DNA of 64,000 nucleotides, taken from contig NZ_JAKGSB010000001.1 of the NCBI RefSeq assembly GCF_021568905.1, positions 310,001 through 374,000 of the forward strand, read 5' to 3'. The DNA is from Zavarzinia marina (GTDB taxonomy: Bacteria > Pseudomonadota > Alphaproteobacteria > Zavarziniales > Zavarziniaceae). Below the pieces are notes generated by a model, which was not told the DNA's origin, did not search any database, and saw only the letters and a list, made by a program, of their open reading frames with translations. Made by a program: the position numbers and the translations under genes. Below are positions 33,910-45,480 of this stretch, one piece after another. Each line of letters opens with the position of its first letter. The stretch's first letter is position 1.

Positions 33910-34752
33910 CTAGCCGATCGCCCGGATCGGCTCAACGGCCGGGCGATCCTTCACCTCGTCGGTGATCACCTTGAAGCTGGCCAGCCAGTGATAGCCGAAG
34001 GTGGAGGCCAGCGGCACGTCCGCCGCGTCGCGCCCGCGCGCCATCAGCACGCGGCCGATGCGGGGCTTCACGTGGCGGGCGTCGACGGCGTGCCAGCGCC
34101 CGCCCAGGAAAACCTCGAACCAGGCGCTGAAATCCATCGGCGTCTCTTCCGGCGGCACGCCGATGTCGCCCAGATAGCCGGTGCAATAGCGCGCCGGGAT
34201 GTTCATGCAGCGGCAGAAGGTGATGGCCAGATGCTGGAAGTCGCGGCAGACGCCGGTCCGCTCGTTGTAGGCATCGAGCGCGGATTTGGTGGCGCGGGTC
34301 TTCAGATAGTCGAACTTCAGATGGTTCTGCACCCATTCCAGGATGGCGAGCACGCGGGGCCAGCCCTCCTTGGTCTTGCCGAACAGCGACCAGGCCAGGT
34401 TCGACATGCGGTCCGTCTCGCAATAGCGGCTGCCCTGGAGATAGACCAAGGTCTCGTCCGGCAGTTCCTGGACCGGGATCTGGGGCATGTCGACGGGCTG
34501 GGCCTCGGGCTTGCCGCCGTCCTGGATCAGGGTCTTGCCGGTCAGGCGCAGAATGCCGCGCGGCGCCATCAGCCGGGCGCAGCGATTACCGAAACTGTCG
34601 TAATAGTGATGCAGGGGCAGCAGCGGTTCGGTCCTGATCTCATCGGGTTCGAGAAGATCGGCCATGCGCGAGGCATGGACGTTCAGCATCAGCACCATGG
34701 GGGTCGGATTCGGCAGGTTGTAGCTGATGTCGTAGCCGAGACGGATCTTCAC
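33910..34752 (-). CDS. Transglutaminase-like family protein (second, divergent type)
   Basis: A 280-residue transglutaminase-like protein with an N-terminal beta domain (LGYDISYNLPNPTPMVLML) and a papain-like core. The nucleophile is in GVCRDFQHLA and the Asp in AVDARH. Where the triad His is usually found (xHAW), this protein has MDFSAWFEV, so the classical His is absent at that place. Whether it is active, or whether this subfamily uses another residue, cannot be told here. It lies between purL and bolA on the same strand, with a large inverted repeat upstream. Confidence 0.88.
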   Translation of the reverse strand: MKIRLGYDISYNLPNPTPMVLMLNVHASRMADLLEPDEIRTEPLLPLHHYYDSFGNRCARLMAPRGILRLTGKTLIQDGGKPEAQPVDMPQIPVQELPDETLVYLQGSRYCETDRMSNLAWSLFGKTKEGWPRVLAILEWVQNHLKFDYLKTRATKSALDAYNERTGVCRDFQHLAITFCRCMNIPARYCTGYLGDIGVPPEETPMDFSAWFEVFLGGRWHAVDARHVKPRIGRVLMARGRDAADVPLASTFGYHWLASFKVITDEVKDRPAVEPIRAIG

Positions 34753-34788
34753 GCTCGTCTCCTTTCTCTAGGCGTCTTGCGGCGTTGC

Positions 34789-34885
34789 CCCTCACCCCAA
34801 CCCTCTCCCCAAAGGGGCGAGGGGGCTTATCGAGCCCCGGACGGACTCCCTCGTCCCGCTTGCGGGGAGAGGGTTGGGGTGAGGG
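34789..34885. repeat. Intergenic element with 22-bp perfect inverted arms
   Basis: The arm at 34789-34810 (CCCTCACCCCAACCCTCTCC + CC) is the exact reverse complement of 34864-34885, around a 53-base GC-rich spacer. It lies between purL and the transglutaminase gene. This arm sequence is a common dispersed intergenic repeat type in proteobacteria. Confidence 0.9.
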
Positions 34886-34959
34886 AGGAACACCACCCTC
34901 GGAAAACAACACGGGGGGACCGTTTCCGATCCCCCCGCGCCAATGGATGCAGCACTGCG

Positions 34960-37154
<2,195 letters not shown>

Positions 37155-37155
<1 letters not shown>

Positions 37156-37847
37156 TACGCAAGGGCCTTGGCGAGACTGTCGAAGAGGATGGCGCCGTCG
37201 GTGCCGCCGACCACGTCTTCCGTCATGTTCTCGGGGTGGGGCATCATGCCGAGGACGTTGCGCCCCGCGTTGAAGACGCCCGCGATATTGCGCGCCGAAC
37301 CGTTGGGGGAGGCGGCTTCGGTGACGGCGCCATCCGCGTCGCAATAGCGGAAGGCGACCTGGCCTTCACCCTCGATGCGGTTCAGGGTCTCGTCGTCGGT
37401 GAAGTAATTGCCTTCGGCATGGGCCACCGGCACGCGGACCACCTGGCCCGGCTTGAAGCCCCCGGTGAAGGCGGTATCGGTCGCCTCGACCTTCAGGTGG
37501 ACGTCGCGGCAGACGAAGCGCAGCGACGCGTTCCGCATCAGGACGCCCGGCACCAGCCGGGCCTCGGCCAGGATCTGGAAGCCGTTGCAGACGCCGAGGA
37601 CATAGCCGCCACGGGCCGCATGAGCCTTCACCGCGTCCATGATCGGCGACAGCGCGGCCATCGCGCCGCAGCGCAGATAATCGCCATGGGAAAAGCCGCC
37701 GGGCAGGACGACGAGGTCGGTGCCGGCCGGCAGCTCGGTCTCGCCGTGCCAGACATAGACCGGCCTGGTGTAGGACGCCCGCTGGAGGGCGAGGGCGATG
37801 TCCCGCTCGCGGTTCGAGCCGGGGAAGACGACGACGGCCGCCTTCAT
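37155..37847 (-). CDS. purQ: Phosphoribosylformylglycinamidine synthase, glutaminase subunit
   Basis: A 230-residue class I glutamine amidotransferase that supplies ammonia to PurL. The nucleophilic Cys is in [15 protein letters not shown]; the His/Glu of the triad lie in GMMPHPENM near the C-terminus. The N-terminal [16 protein letters not shown] and the [15 protein letters not shown] segment are diagnostic. It is separated from purS by one base and overlaps purL by one base, forming a coupled purS-purQ-purL unit. Confidence 0.97.
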
Positions 37848-37848
37848 G

Positions 37849-38088
37849 TCACACCAGCTCGATGGCGTAGTTCTCGATCACGGTGTTGGCGAGCAGCTTT
37901 TCGCACATCGCCTTCACCTGCTCGCGCGCCTTGTCGGCGTCGGTCTCGGCCAGTTCCAGCTCGAGGTACTTGCCCTGGCGGACATCCTCCACGCCGGAAA
38001 AGCCGAGGGAACCCAGGGCACCGGCGATCGCCTTTCCCTGAGGATCGAGGACACCGTACTTCAGGGTGACGTGGACGCGCGCTTTCAC
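37849..38088 (-). CDS. purS: Phosphoribosylformylglycinamidine synthase subunit PurS
   Basis: A 79-residue small subunit that bridges PurL and PurQ. It matches the family in length and in the strands [20 protein letters not shown], the helix AGALGSLGF, and the end [17 protein letters not shown]. It is first in the purS-purQ-purL unit. A 28-bp inverted repeat separates it from purC. Confidence 0.95.
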   Translation of the reverse strand: MKARVHVTLKYGVLDPQGKAIAGALGSLGFSGVEDVRQGKYLELELAETDADKAREQVKAMCEKLLANTVIENYAIELV

Positions 38089-38113
38089 GGGATCACCTAT
38101 CGCTTTGATGGAG

Positions 38114-38200
38114 GCGTCATCCCGGCGAAGGCCGGGATCTCTGGACGCTAGGGCACTGAGGCCAGTCCCGACGAGATCCCGGCCTTCGCCGGGATGACGC
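38114..38200. repeat. Intergenic inverted repeat with 28-bp perfect arms (CATCCCGGCGAAGGCC type)
   Basis: Bases 38114-38141 are the exact reverse complement of 38173-38200 with a 31-base spacer; each arm contains CATCCCGGCGAAGGCCGGGA. It lies between purC and purS in the purine run. A degenerate copy is at 10823-10853. Confidence 0.92.
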
Positions 38201-38259
38201 TTAAATTAGAAGACGCCGCCCCGGCCTTCTGCCTGGATGACGCAATAGTCAGGCGATGC

Positions 38260-39024
38260 TTATTGCATCGTCTCCGGGCCCTTCATGTCGCGGGGACCGC
38301 CTTCGGGCAGGATGCCGAGGCGACGCGCCACTTCCTGATAGGCCTCGGCCGTACCGCCGAGATCGCGGCGGAAACGGTCCTTGTCGAGCTTCTCGTTGGT
38401 GCGCACGTCCCACAGGCGGCAACTATCCGGGCTGATCTCGTCGGCCAGCACGATGCGCATCTCGTCGTTCTGCCACAGGCGGCCGAATTCCATCTTGAAG
38501 TCGACCAGACGGATGCCGACGCCGAGGAACAGGCCGACCAGGAAGTCGTTGACGCGCAGCGCCAGCGCCATGATGTCGTCGATGTCCTGGGGCGTGGCCC
38601 AGCCGAAGGCGGTGATGTGCTCTTCGGTCACCATCGGGTCGTTCAGTTCGTCGGCCTTGTAGAAGAATTCGACGATCGACCGGGGCAGCTGGGTGCCTTC
38701 CGGAATGCCGAGGCGGGTCGAGAGCGAGCCGGCGGCGACATTGCGCACCACGACCTCGAGCGGGACGATCTCGACTTCCTTGATCAACTGCTCGCGCATG
38801 TTCAGCCGGCGGATGAAGTGCGTGGGCACCCCGATCTCGTTCAACTGGGTCATGATGTATTCGGAGATGCGGTTGTTGATCACGCCCTTGCCGGTGACCG
38901 TACCCTTCTTCTGGTTGTTGAAGGCGGTCGCATCATCCTTGAAATATTGAACCAGGGTGCCGGGCTCGGGACCCTCGTAGAGGATCTTGGCCTTGCCCTC
39001 GTAGATCTGCTTGCGGCGGCTCAT
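38260..39024 (-). CDS. purC: SAICAR synthetase
   Basis: A 254-residue phosphoribosylaminoimidazole-succinocarboxamide synthase. It opens with [18 protein letters not shown] and carries [24 protein letters not shown] and the signature segments VDFKMEFGR and [13 protein letters not shown]. It adds aspartate to CAIR using ATP. It is upstream of purS on the same strand, but the gap of 171 bases holds a long inverted repeat, so it may be partly uncoupled from purSQL. A good sigma70-type promoter is at 39139-39167, giving a leader of about 108 bases. Confidence 0.97.
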   Translation of the reverse strand: MSRRKQIYEGKAKILYEGPEPGTLVQYFKDDATAFNNQKKGTVTGKGVINNRISEYIMTQLNEIGVPTHFIRRLNMREQLIKEVEIVPLEVVVRNVAAGSLSTRLGIPEGTQLPRSIVEFFYKADELNDPMVTEEHITAFGWATPQDIDDIMALALRVNDFLVGLFLGVGIRLVDFKMEFGRLWQNDEMRIVLADEISPDSCRLWDVRTNEKLDKDRFRRDLGGTAEAYQEVARRLGILPEGGPRDMKGPETMQ

Positions 39025-39138
39025 GTGTGTAGTGGTCCTTTGGCGGTCCTGCGACCAGCCACTGGCGGCCCGCTGGCCTGCCAGTCGAAAAAACGAAGCC
39101 GGCGCGGTCAAGCCCAGGGGGGCTCCGCGCGAAGCGGG

Positions 39139-39167
39139 ACCATACAGGGAGTCGAGAATATAGACAA
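39139..39167 (-). promoter_or_regulatory. Sigma70-type promoter for purC
   Basis: On the minus strand, TTGTCT (39167-39162) and TATGGT (39144-39139) are separated by exactly 17 bases. The leader that follows contains an ACTGGC/GCCAGT hairpin (39061-39085) before the purC start. Confidence 0.55.
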
Positions 39168-39204
39168 TGCGGCGATCATCGCGTTTTCCGCAGGACAAGG
39201 ACCC

Positions 39205-39234
39205 TTGCCAAGCAGAGGTCCGATCCCCTTATAT
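39205..39234 (+). promoter_or_regulatory. Candidate promoter for the DUF1476 (zeta subunit) gene
   Basis: TTGCCA (39205-39210) and TTATAT (39229-39234) are 18 bases apart. The -10 box ends 35 bases before the ATG at 39270. Confidence 0.45.
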
Positions 39235-39269
39235 CCGCGCAACGGATGTGTTCAGCCGAGGGGTGCGCC

Positions 39270-39584
39270 ATGGCCAATTTCTCCGATCGCGAAAAGGGCT
39301 TCGAAGCCAAATTCGCCCATGACGAAGAGAAGCGTTTCCGCGCCGTCGCGCGCCGGAACAAGCTTCTCGGGCTCTGGGCCGCCGAAAAGCTCGGCCTTTC
39401 CGGCGAGGCGGCGGATGCCTACGCCCAGGAAGTCATCGTCGCCGACTTCGTCGAGGCGGGCGACGAGGACGTCGTGCGCAAGGTTCTGGCGGATTTCCAG
39501 GCCAAGGGGCTGGACCTCACGGATCTGCACATCCGGATGGAAATCGATTCGCTGAACAACAAGGTTCTCGCCGAGATCGAGTGA
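39270..39584 (+). CDS. DUF1476 protein, F1-ATPase zeta-subunit-type inhibitor
   Basis: A 104-residue four-helix protein. The start MANFSDREKGFEAKFAHDEE, the FRAVARRNKLLGLWAAEKLG segment and the C-terminal helix match DUF1476, whose Paracoccus denitrificans member (also about 104 residues) is the zeta subunit that inhibits F1-ATPase rotation in alphaproteobacteria. ATG 39270 is used rather than 39246, which only adds a short non-conserved tail. A GNAT acetyltransferase follows after seven bases. ATP synthase genes are not in this window, as is usual for zeta. Confidence 0.93.
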   Translation: MANFSDREKGFEAKFAHDEEKRFRAVARRNKLLGLWAAEKLGLSGEAADAYAQEVIVADFVEAGDEDVVRKVLADFQAKGLDLTDLHIRMEIDSLNNKVLAEIE

Positions 39585-39591
39585 TCCTTCC

Positions 39592-40059
39592 ATGGGACGG
39601 ATCAACATCACGGAAGAGGCGCCGGATCAGCCGGACGTGATCCCGCTGATTCGGGCGCTGGATGCTTTCCACAGCGCCCTCTATCCGGCCGAGAGCAATC
39701 ACTTCCTCGACATCGAGACGATGAAGGGCCCTGCGGTAACCTTCATCGTCGCCCGGATGGAGATGGTGGCGGTCGGCTGTGGCGCCTTGGTGCGCATGGC
39801 GGACGGCAGCGCCGAGATCAAGCGCATGTACATCGTGCCCGCCGCGCGGGGCAAAGGCCTCGGCCGGGACATGCTGCAGGTCCTGCTGAACGTCGCCGAC
39901 GACCAGGCCCTGACGCCGGTCCGGCTGGAGACCGGGATCCATAACCGGGAGGCGCTCAGCCTCTACCGCTCGCTCGGCTTTCACGAGCGCGGCCCCTTCG
40001 GCGACTATGCCGAGGACCCGAACAGTATCTTCATGGAAAGACGAATTCCCCTGCGCTGA
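39592..40059 (+). CDS. GNAT family N-acetyltransferase
   Basis: A 155-residue acetyltransferase. Motif A for acetyl-CoA binding is visible as KRMYIVPAARGKGLGRDML (R/QxxGxG/A near residue 90), preceded by a central strand and followed by LETGIHNREALSLYRSLGFHERG, the typical C-terminal half. The acceptor is unknown. It begins seven bases after the zeta-subunit gene and is probably cotranscribed. A GC-rich hairpin just after the stop likely ends the transcript. Confidence 0.9.
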   Translation: MGRINITEEAPDQPDVIPLIRALDAFHSALYPAESNHFLDIETMKGPAVTFIVARMEMVAVGCGALVRMADGSAEIKRMYIVPAARGKGLGRDMLQVLLNVADDQALTPVRLETGIHNREALSLYRSLGFHERGPFGDYAEDPNSIFMERRIPLR

Positions 40060-40066
40060 GGGGAAG

Positions 40067-40091
40067 GCGCCGGCCGAAGCCCGGCCGGCGC
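40067..40091 (+). terminator. Hairpin after the GNAT gene
   Basis: GCGCCGGCCG (40067-40076) pairs perfectly with CGGCCGGCGC (40082-40091) around a five-base loop, eight bases after the stop. Only a short TTG follows. Confidence 0.5.
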
Positions 40092-40131
40092 TTGCCCGCA
40101 AGTCGGGCCTTACCTCGGGGCGGGGCCGGGC

Positions 40132-40317
40132 TCAGAGCCGGGCCGCGGCCTCGTCGGCGAAGATGACGACACCCGTGGCGCCGCCGGCGCCGCCGCCATA
40201 GGCGGCCTGCACGAGGCGGGTTTCGCGCTTCTGCGCGTCGGCCGCGCGGGCCTCGGCGCCAGGGGACGGGCGTTCCGTGGGTTCGGTGACGGGGCGGGTG
40301 GCTGTGCCGGTGCTCAT
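40132..40317 (-). CDS. Small hypothetical protein
   Basis: A 61-residue frame with strong GC bias at third codon positions (most codons end in C or G). It starts at ATG with a weak GAGACGA upstream. The N-terminal half is rich in Thr/Pro/Ala/Glu and probably disordered; the C-terminal half has QAAYGGGAGGATGVVIFADE, a glycine-rich turn and a short hydrophobic strand. I do not recognise it. It is divergent from the MFS gene across 190 bases. Moderately likely to be real. Confidence 0.5.
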   Translation of the reverse strand: MSTGTATRPVTEPTERPSPGAEARAADAQKRETRLVQAAYGGGAGGATGVVIFADEAAARL

Positions 40318-40506
40318 GGTCGTCTCGATGGGTTGTTGACGAAAGCGTCATCAACACAATGCGCCGAACCCCGGTTCGGATCCGTGACCACCATCACAGG
40401 ATCGCGAATGTTGCAGTTTTACAACAGGCGCCATGCAGCCGCCGCAGGGGGACACGCCGGGACCGCGTCTTCTCCGACCGGGGGACTCGGTTATTCTGGC
40501 ATCACC

Positions 40507-41688
40507 ATGACAGATGTATCCTCGCGTGACAGATCCGCCGGCCTCGGCCTTTTCGTGGCCATGGCGGTCGGCTGCGGCATCGCCGTCGCCAATCTCTACT
40601 ACAACCAGCCGCTGCTCGGCCTGATGGCCGTGGATCTCGGGGTGACGCCGGCGACCATCGGCATGATCCCGATGGCGACCCAGGTCGGCTATGCCCTGGG
40701 CCTCCTGTTCCTGGTGCCGCTCGGCGATCTCATCGACCGGCGCCGGCTGATCATGATGCAGACCGCCGCACTGGTGGTCGCCATGGCGGTCATGGGGCTG
40801 GCGCCCGGCTTTGCCGTCGTGCTCGCGACCTCGGTCGCCATCGGCATCGCCTCGACCGTCGCCCAGCAGATCATTCCCTTCGCCGCCGCCATGGCGGACG
40901 AGCGCAGCCGGGGTCAGGTGCTCGGCATCGTCATGAGCGGGCTGCTCGGCGGCATTCTTCTGGCGCGCACGGTTTCGGGCGTGGTCGGGGAACATTTCGG
41001 CTGGCGCGCGGCCTATGGCCTCGGGGTGGCGCTGACCATCGGTCTCGGGCTCCTGATGGCAGCCGTGCTGCCGCGTGGGCCCGCCAAGCCACAGGGCGGC
41101 AGCTATCTCGCGCTCATGGCATCGCTGGCCGGCGTCGCGCGGCGCCATCCGCTGCTGGTGAAATCATCCCTGGTGCAGGCGACCCAGTTCTGGGGCTTCT
41201 CGGTCTTCTGGTCGACCTTGGCGCTTCATCTGCAAAGCCCGGCCTATGGCCTCGGCGCCGATGTCGCCGGGTCCTTCGGCGTGCTCGCCCTGATCGGCGT
41301 CCTGGCGGCGCCGGTGTCGGGCCGTCTCGCTGACAAGCGGGGGCCGGACGTGGTGATCGCCGCCGGCCTCGCGGCGGTCGGCATCGGGTTCCTGTGCTTC
41401 GCCTTCTGGCACGGTATCGCCGGCCTCGTGGTCGGCGTCATCCTGTTTGATTTCGGCGTCCAGCTTTCCATGGTCGCCCATCAGGCGCGGATCTTCGCGC
41501 TGGAGCCGGCGGCGCGGAACCGCATCAACACGGTCTTCATGACGACACTGTTCACGGTGGGTGCCGTCGCCTCCGCCAGCGCCAGCTATGCCTTCGAGCA
41601 CGGCGGCTGGTTCGCCGTCACCCTGCTGGGGCTCGGCGCGACCGTGATCGGCCTTCTCGTCCACTGGGGCTGGCGACCTAAGCAATAG
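40507..41688 (+). CDS. MFS transporter
   Basis: About 393 residues with twelve predicted membrane helices. The N-terminal YYNQPLLGLMAVDLGVTP and the loop 2-3 motif A variant GDLIDRRRLIM are typical of drug/sugar-efflux-like MFS members (YnfM/YgaY-type). The symmetric motif in the second half is GRLADKRGPDV. The substrate is unknown, probably export. ATG 40507 is chosen because the helices begin shortly after; a longer in-frame start at 40333 adds residues not expected in the family. Confidence 0.92.
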   Translation: MTDVSSRDRSAGLGLFVAMAVGCGIAVANLYYNQPLLGLMAVDLGVTPATIGMIPMATQVGYALGLLFLVPLGDLIDRRRLIMMQTAALVVAMAVMGLAPGFAVVLATSVAIGIASTVAQQIIPFAAAMADERSRGQVLGIVMSGLLGGILLARTVSGVVGEHFGWRAAYGLGVALTIGLGLLMAAVLPRGPAKPQGGSYLALMASLAGVARRHPLLVKSSLVQATQFWGFSVFWSTLALHLQSPAYGLGADVAGSFGVLALIGVLAAPVSGRLADKRGPDVVIAAGLAAVGIGFLCFAFWHGIAGLVVGVILFDFGVQLSMVAHQARIFALEPAARNRINTVFMTTLFTVGAVASASASYAFEHGGWFAVTLLGLGATVIGLLVHWGWRPKQ

Positions 41689-41709
41689 GGGCGGCCCGAA
41701 GACCGCCCC
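41688..41709. terminator. Hairpin between convergent MFS and fasciclin genes
   Basis: GGGGCGG (41688-41694) and CCGCCCC (41703-41709) form a stem around an eight-base loop, beginning in the MFS stop codon. No T-run is present. Confidence 0.45.
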
Positions 41710-41733
41710 CCGCCCGAAGACTGATCCCCGGGA

Positions 41734-42303
41734 TCACATCGCCGGCAGCAGCACGGTGTCGATCACATGGATCACGCCGTTGCTCTGATTGACGTCGGCG
41801 ATGGTGACCGTGGCGGTGTTGCCGTTCTCGTCCGTCAGCATGACCTTGTCGCCGGCGGCGGTCGCGGTCAGCGTGTCGCCCGAAACCGTGGTCAGGGTGG
41901 CCTTGCCGCCGTCCGCCTTGATCTTGGCGGCGATTTCCTCGGCCGAATGCTTGCCGGCGACCACGTGATAGGTCAGCACATGGGTGAGCTGGGCCTTGGC
42001 CTCGGGCTTCAGCAGGCTGTCGACGGTGCCTTCCGGCAGGGCGGCGAAGGCGGCGTTCACGGGCGCGAAGACGGTGAAGGGGCCGTCGCCCGACAGGGTC
42101 TCGACCAGGCCGGCGGCCTTGACGGCGGCGACCAGGGTGGTGTGATCCGCCGAGTTCACGGCGTTTTCGATGATGTTCTTCGTCGGATACATGGGCGCGC
42201 CGCCGACTTCGACCGGGTGGCTGGCGAAGGCGGGCAGGGTGGCGACGCCCGCAAGGGCGATGCCGGCAGCGGCGAACAAGGCGGTAGCGCGAAGGCGGGA
42301 CAT
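41734..42303 (-). CDS. Fasciclin-domain exported protein
   Basis: A 189-residue protein with a signal peptide (LRATALFAAAGIALAGVATLPAFA) and one FAS1 domain. FAS1 motifs are clear: GDGPFTVFAPVNAAFAALP (H1 region), LTHVLTYHVVAGKHSAEEI, and the final IADVNQSNGVIHVIDTVLLP (H2 region). Single-domain bacterial fasciclins are periplasmic or surface proteins thought to mediate adhesion or protein contacts. It is convergent with the MFS gene and divergent from a GST gene. Confidence 0.94.
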   Translation of the reverse strand: MSRLRATALFAAAGIALAGVATLPAFASHPVEVGGAPMYPTKNIIENAVNSADHTTLVAAVKAAGLVETLSGDGPFTVFAPVNAAFAALPEGTVDSLLKPEAKAQLTHVLTYHVVAGKHSAEEIAAKIKADGGKATLTTVSGDTLTATAAGDKVMLTDENGNTATVTIADVNQSNGVIHVIDTVLLPAM

Positions 42304-42509
42304 GGGTCTCTCCCCTTGGGTCTTGCGTTGATGCGATCGACGTCGATGCAGGTTCTACGGCTCGGCCGCCGTGCCGGATGGCGGCCGATGAACACCCGGG
42401 GAACCATGATCCCGCCCTGCGGGACGGGGCCGTTGTTGAGTTTCGCCGCCCGCTCGCGCTAGAACATTCCGCGACCCGGGACGACACCGGGACACGAGGG
42501 GAGAGAGAC

Positions 42510-43136
42510 GTGAAACTCTATCACTGCGCCGGTGCGCGTTCCTTCCGGCCGCTCTGGGCGCTCGAGGAAATGGGGCTCGACTATGATTTCGAGCTGATGC
42601 CCTTTCCACCGCGCTTCGCCCGCGAGGGCTATCTGGAGATCAATCCGCTGGGCACGGTGCCGGCCTTCACCGACGGCGACCTCCTGATGACGGAATCGAG
42701 CGCGATCTGTCATTACCTCGGCACGAAATACGGCCCGACCGACCTCGTCGTCGGCATCGACGAGCCGGAATACGGCCGCTACCTCAATTTCCTTCATATG
42801 TCGGATGCGACCCTGACCTTCCCGCAGACGATCGTGCTGCGTTACACGATGCTGGAAGCGGCGGAGCGGCGCCTGCCCCAGGCGGCGGCCGATTACGCGC
42901 AATGGTTCGCCTCGCGCCTGCGCGGGGCCATGAAGCTGGTGGGACCCGAATACGCCTGTGCCGGGCGCTTCACCATGGCCGACATCGCCGTCGGCTATGC
43001 CATCAAGCTGGCCGGCCTGATCGGCCTCCAGGACGCGGTGCCGGAAAATGCCGCCGCCTATTTCGCCCGCATCTCCGATCGCGACGGCTATCGCCGGGCG
43101 ATGGCGCGGGAAGAGGGGCGCTCGATCGGCACCTGA
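42510..43136 (+). CDS. Glutathione S-transferase family protein
   Basis: A 208-residue GST. The N-terminal thioredoxin-like domain reads KLYHCAGARSFRPLWALEEM, with NPLGTVPAF (cis-Pro) and MTESSAICHYL (Glu-Ser contacting the glutathione gamma-glutamyl). The C-terminal helical domain includes FTMADIAVGYAI (the N-cap box). The start is GTG at 42510, with GAGGGGAG upstream; in-frame ATG 42378 would overlap non-coding leader. The substrate is unknown. Confidence 0.92.
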   Translation: MKLYHCAGARSFRPLWALEEMGLDYDFELMPFPPRFAREGYLEINPLGTVPAFTDGDLLMTESSAICHYLGTKYGPTDLVVGIDEPEYGRYLNFLHMSDATLTFPQTIVLRYTMLEAAERRLPQAAADYAQWFASRLRGAMKLVGPEYACAGRFTMADIAVGYAIKLAGLIGLQDAVPENAAAYFARISDRDGYRRAMAREEGRSIGT

Positions 43137-43161
43137 GCCGGCCCCCCGGGAACCCTCAACC

Positions 43162-43953
43162 TCAGGCGGGAGAACGGCTGAAGTCGGCCGGCCGCTTCTC
43201 GAGGAAGGCGGCCATGCCCTCGGTCCGTTCCGGCAGGTCGAGGGTGCGGTGAAAACCCGCCCTCTCCAGGGCGAGGCCTTCCGACAGCGGCACTTCGGCG
43301 GCCGCTCTTGCGGTCGCCTTCATTAGCACGGTCACCCGGGGCGGCAGGGCGGCGACGGCCGCCGCGGCCTTCCGCGCCTCGGCCAGGAGTTCGGCGGCGG
43401 GCACCACGCGGGAAACGAGGCCGAGGTGGAGCGCGGTGGCGGCATCGATGCGGCGCCCGGTCAGCAGCATGTCGAGTGCGGCCGCCATGCCGACGAGGCG
43501 GGGCAGGCGCTGGGTGCCGCCGGCCCCGGGCATGGTGCCCAGCAGGATTTCCGGGTGGCCGAAGGCGGCGTCCTCCGCCGCGATCACGATATCGCACATC
43601 TCGATCAGTTCGCAGCCGCCGCCGAGGGCCAGGCCCTGAACCGCCGCGACGACCGGCTTCGGAAAGCCGCCGAGGGCCGTGCAACAGCCGGCGAAATCGC
43701 GTTCACGGGCTTCGGCGCCGCTCATGGCCGCCATTTCCCGGACGTCGGCACCGGCGGCGAAATGGGCGCCTTCCGCGCGCAGAATGACGACGCGGATGTC
43801 GTCGTCCGCCGCGCAGGCGGCGAGATGGGCGGTCATCAGATCCGTGACCGCGATATTGAGGGCATTGAAGGCCTTCGGCCGGTCGAGCACGAGTTCGGCC
43901 ACGAAGGGCACCGCCCGGTCGAGGCGGACGGGGGCGGGAGAGGGAGAGGTCAT
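43162..43953 (-). CDS. Enoyl-CoA hydratase/isomerase family protein
   Basis: A 263-residue crotonase-fold enzyme. The oxyanion hole comes from [12 protein letters not shown] and [15 protein letters not shown]; the two catalytic glutamates expected of a true hydratase are present in GGCELIE and in [16 protein letters not shown]. It should hydrate trans-2-enoyl-CoA in beta-oxidation. A strong GAAGGAGGA precedes the start. It is a stand-alone gene upstream of purB on the same strand. Confidence 0.93.
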   Translation of the reverse strand: MTSPSPAPVRLDRAVPFVAELVLDRPKAFNALNIAVTDLMTAHLAACAADDDIRVVILRAEGAHFAAGADVREMAAMSGAEARERDFAGCCTALGGFPKPVVAAVQGLALGGGCELIEMCDIVIAAEDAAFGHPEILLGTMPGAGGTQRLPRLVGMAAALDMLLTGRRIDAATALHLGLVSRVVPAAELLAEARKAAAAVAALPPRVTVLMKATARAAAEVPLSEGLALERAGFHRTLDLPERTEGMAAFLEKRPADFSRSPA

Positions 43954-44059
43954 CGGCGGTCCTCCTTCAGATCATCTGTCGGGGACAAACCTAGAAGGAG
44001 GCCGCCGGGCGCCGAATTGATTTGTTCTCAACGCGGCATGAGAGAAATGCGCCGCACGC

Positions 44060-45358
44060 TCAAGCCTCGCCGAAGACGCGCTTGAAGATCGTGTCGACGT
44101 GCTTGGTGTGATAGCCGAGGTCGAACAGGGCTTCGAGATCGGCGTCGGAGAGGGCGGCCGTCACCTTGGGGTCGGCCTTCAGGAAATCGAGGAAGGCGCC
44201 TTCGCCGCGCCAGACCTTCATCGCGTTCTCCTGGACGATGCGATAGCTGTCCTCGCGCGAGACGCCCTTCTGGGTCAGGGCGAGGAGGACGCGCTGGGAA
44301 TGCACCACGCCGCCGAGACGGTCCAGGTTCTTCTGCATGTTCTCGGGGTAGACCACCAGCCCGTCCATCATGGAGGTCAGGCGGGCCAGGGCGAAATCCA
44401 GATGCACGGTGGCGTCGGGGCCGATGCCGCGCTCGACCGAGGAATGGGAGATGTCGCGCTCGTGCCACAGCGCCACATTCTCGAAGGCGGGCACGGCGGC
44501 GGAGCGGACCAGACGGGCAAGACCGGTCAGGTTCTCGGACAGCACGGGGTTCCGCTTGTGCGGCATGGCGGAAGAGCCCTTCTGGCCCTTGGTGAAGGCT
44601 TCCTCGGCTTCCAGCACCTCGGTCCGCTGCAGGTGGCGGACCTCGACCGAGAGCCGCTCGATCGAGGACGCGACGACGGCGAGCGCCGCGAAGAAGGCGG
44701 CATGGCGGTCGCGCGGGATGACCTGGGTCGAGACCGGCTCGATCTCGAGGCCCATTTTTCCGGCGACATAGACTTCGACCGAGGGATCGACATTGGCGAA
44801 CGTGCCGACGGCGCCCGAAATGGCGCAGGTTGCGATTTCCTTCCGCGCCCCGACCAGACGCTCGCGACCACGGGCGAATTCGGCATAGGCCTGGGCCATC
44901 TTCAGGCCGAAGGTGGTCGGCTCGGCATGGATGCCGTGGCTGCGGCCGATGCAGACGGTGTTCTTATGCTCGAAGGCGCGGCGCTTGAGGACCGCGAGCA
45001 GGGCATCGACATCCTCGATCAGAATGTCGGCGGCGCGGGCGAGCTGGACCGCGAGGCAGGTGTCGAGCACGTCGGACGAGGTCATGCCCTGATGCATGAA
45101 GCGCGCTTCCGGCCCCACGTGTTCGGCGACCGAGGTCAGGAAGGCGATGACGTCGTGCTTCACCTCGCGCTCGATCTCGTCGATGCGCTCGACGTCGAAG
45201 GCGCCCTTGTCCCAGATCGCCTTGGCCGCATCCGCCGGCACGATGCCGAGGCCGACCATGGCGTCGGCGGCATGGGCTTCGATCTCGAACCAGATGCGGA
45301 AGCGCGCCTCCGGGGTCCAGAGGTCGGCCATCTTCGGGCGGGTATAGCGGGGGATCAT
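44060..45358 (-). CDS. purB: Adenylosuccinate lyase
   Basis: A 432-residue member of the fumarase/aspartase superfamily, acting twice in purine synthesis (SAICAR to AICAR; adenylosuccinate to AMP). It opens with [20 protein letters not shown], carries [17 protein letters not shown] with the catalytic His, and the family signature [11 protein letters not shown]. The start at 45358 is the conserved MIPRY. It lies about 5 kb upstream of purC on the same strand, completing five purine genes on this strand. Confidence 0.97.
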   Translation of the reverse strand: MIPRYTRPKMADLWTPEARFRIWFEIEAHAADAMVGLGIVPADAAKAIWDKGAFDVERIDEIEREVKHDVIAFLTSVAEHVGPEARFMHQGMTSSDVLDTCLAVQLARAADILIEDVDALLAVLKRRAFEHKNTVCIGRSHGIHAEPTTFGLKMAQAYAEFARGRERLVGARKEIATCAISGAVGTFANVDPSVEVYVAGKMGLEIEPVSTQVIPRDRHAAFFAALAVVASSIERLSVEVRHLQRTEVLEAEEAFTKGQKGSSAMPHKRNPVLSENLTGLARLVRSAAVPAFENVALWHERDISHSSVERGIGPDATVHLDFALARLTSMMDGLVVYPENMQKNLDRLGGVVHSQRVLLALTQKGVSREDSYRIVQENAMKVWRGEGAFLDFLKADPKVTAALSDADLEALFDLGYHTKHVDTIFKRVFGEA

Positions 45359-45480
45359 GGGCGGGCCTGACGTCACTTGAATGAATGCGCCCGTGAATAG
45401 AAGAGCCATGGCCCGCTTACAAGCCCTTATCCCGCGATCCCATGTTGCGGTGCGGCGAGACGCGCTGCTAGAGTTCTTCC

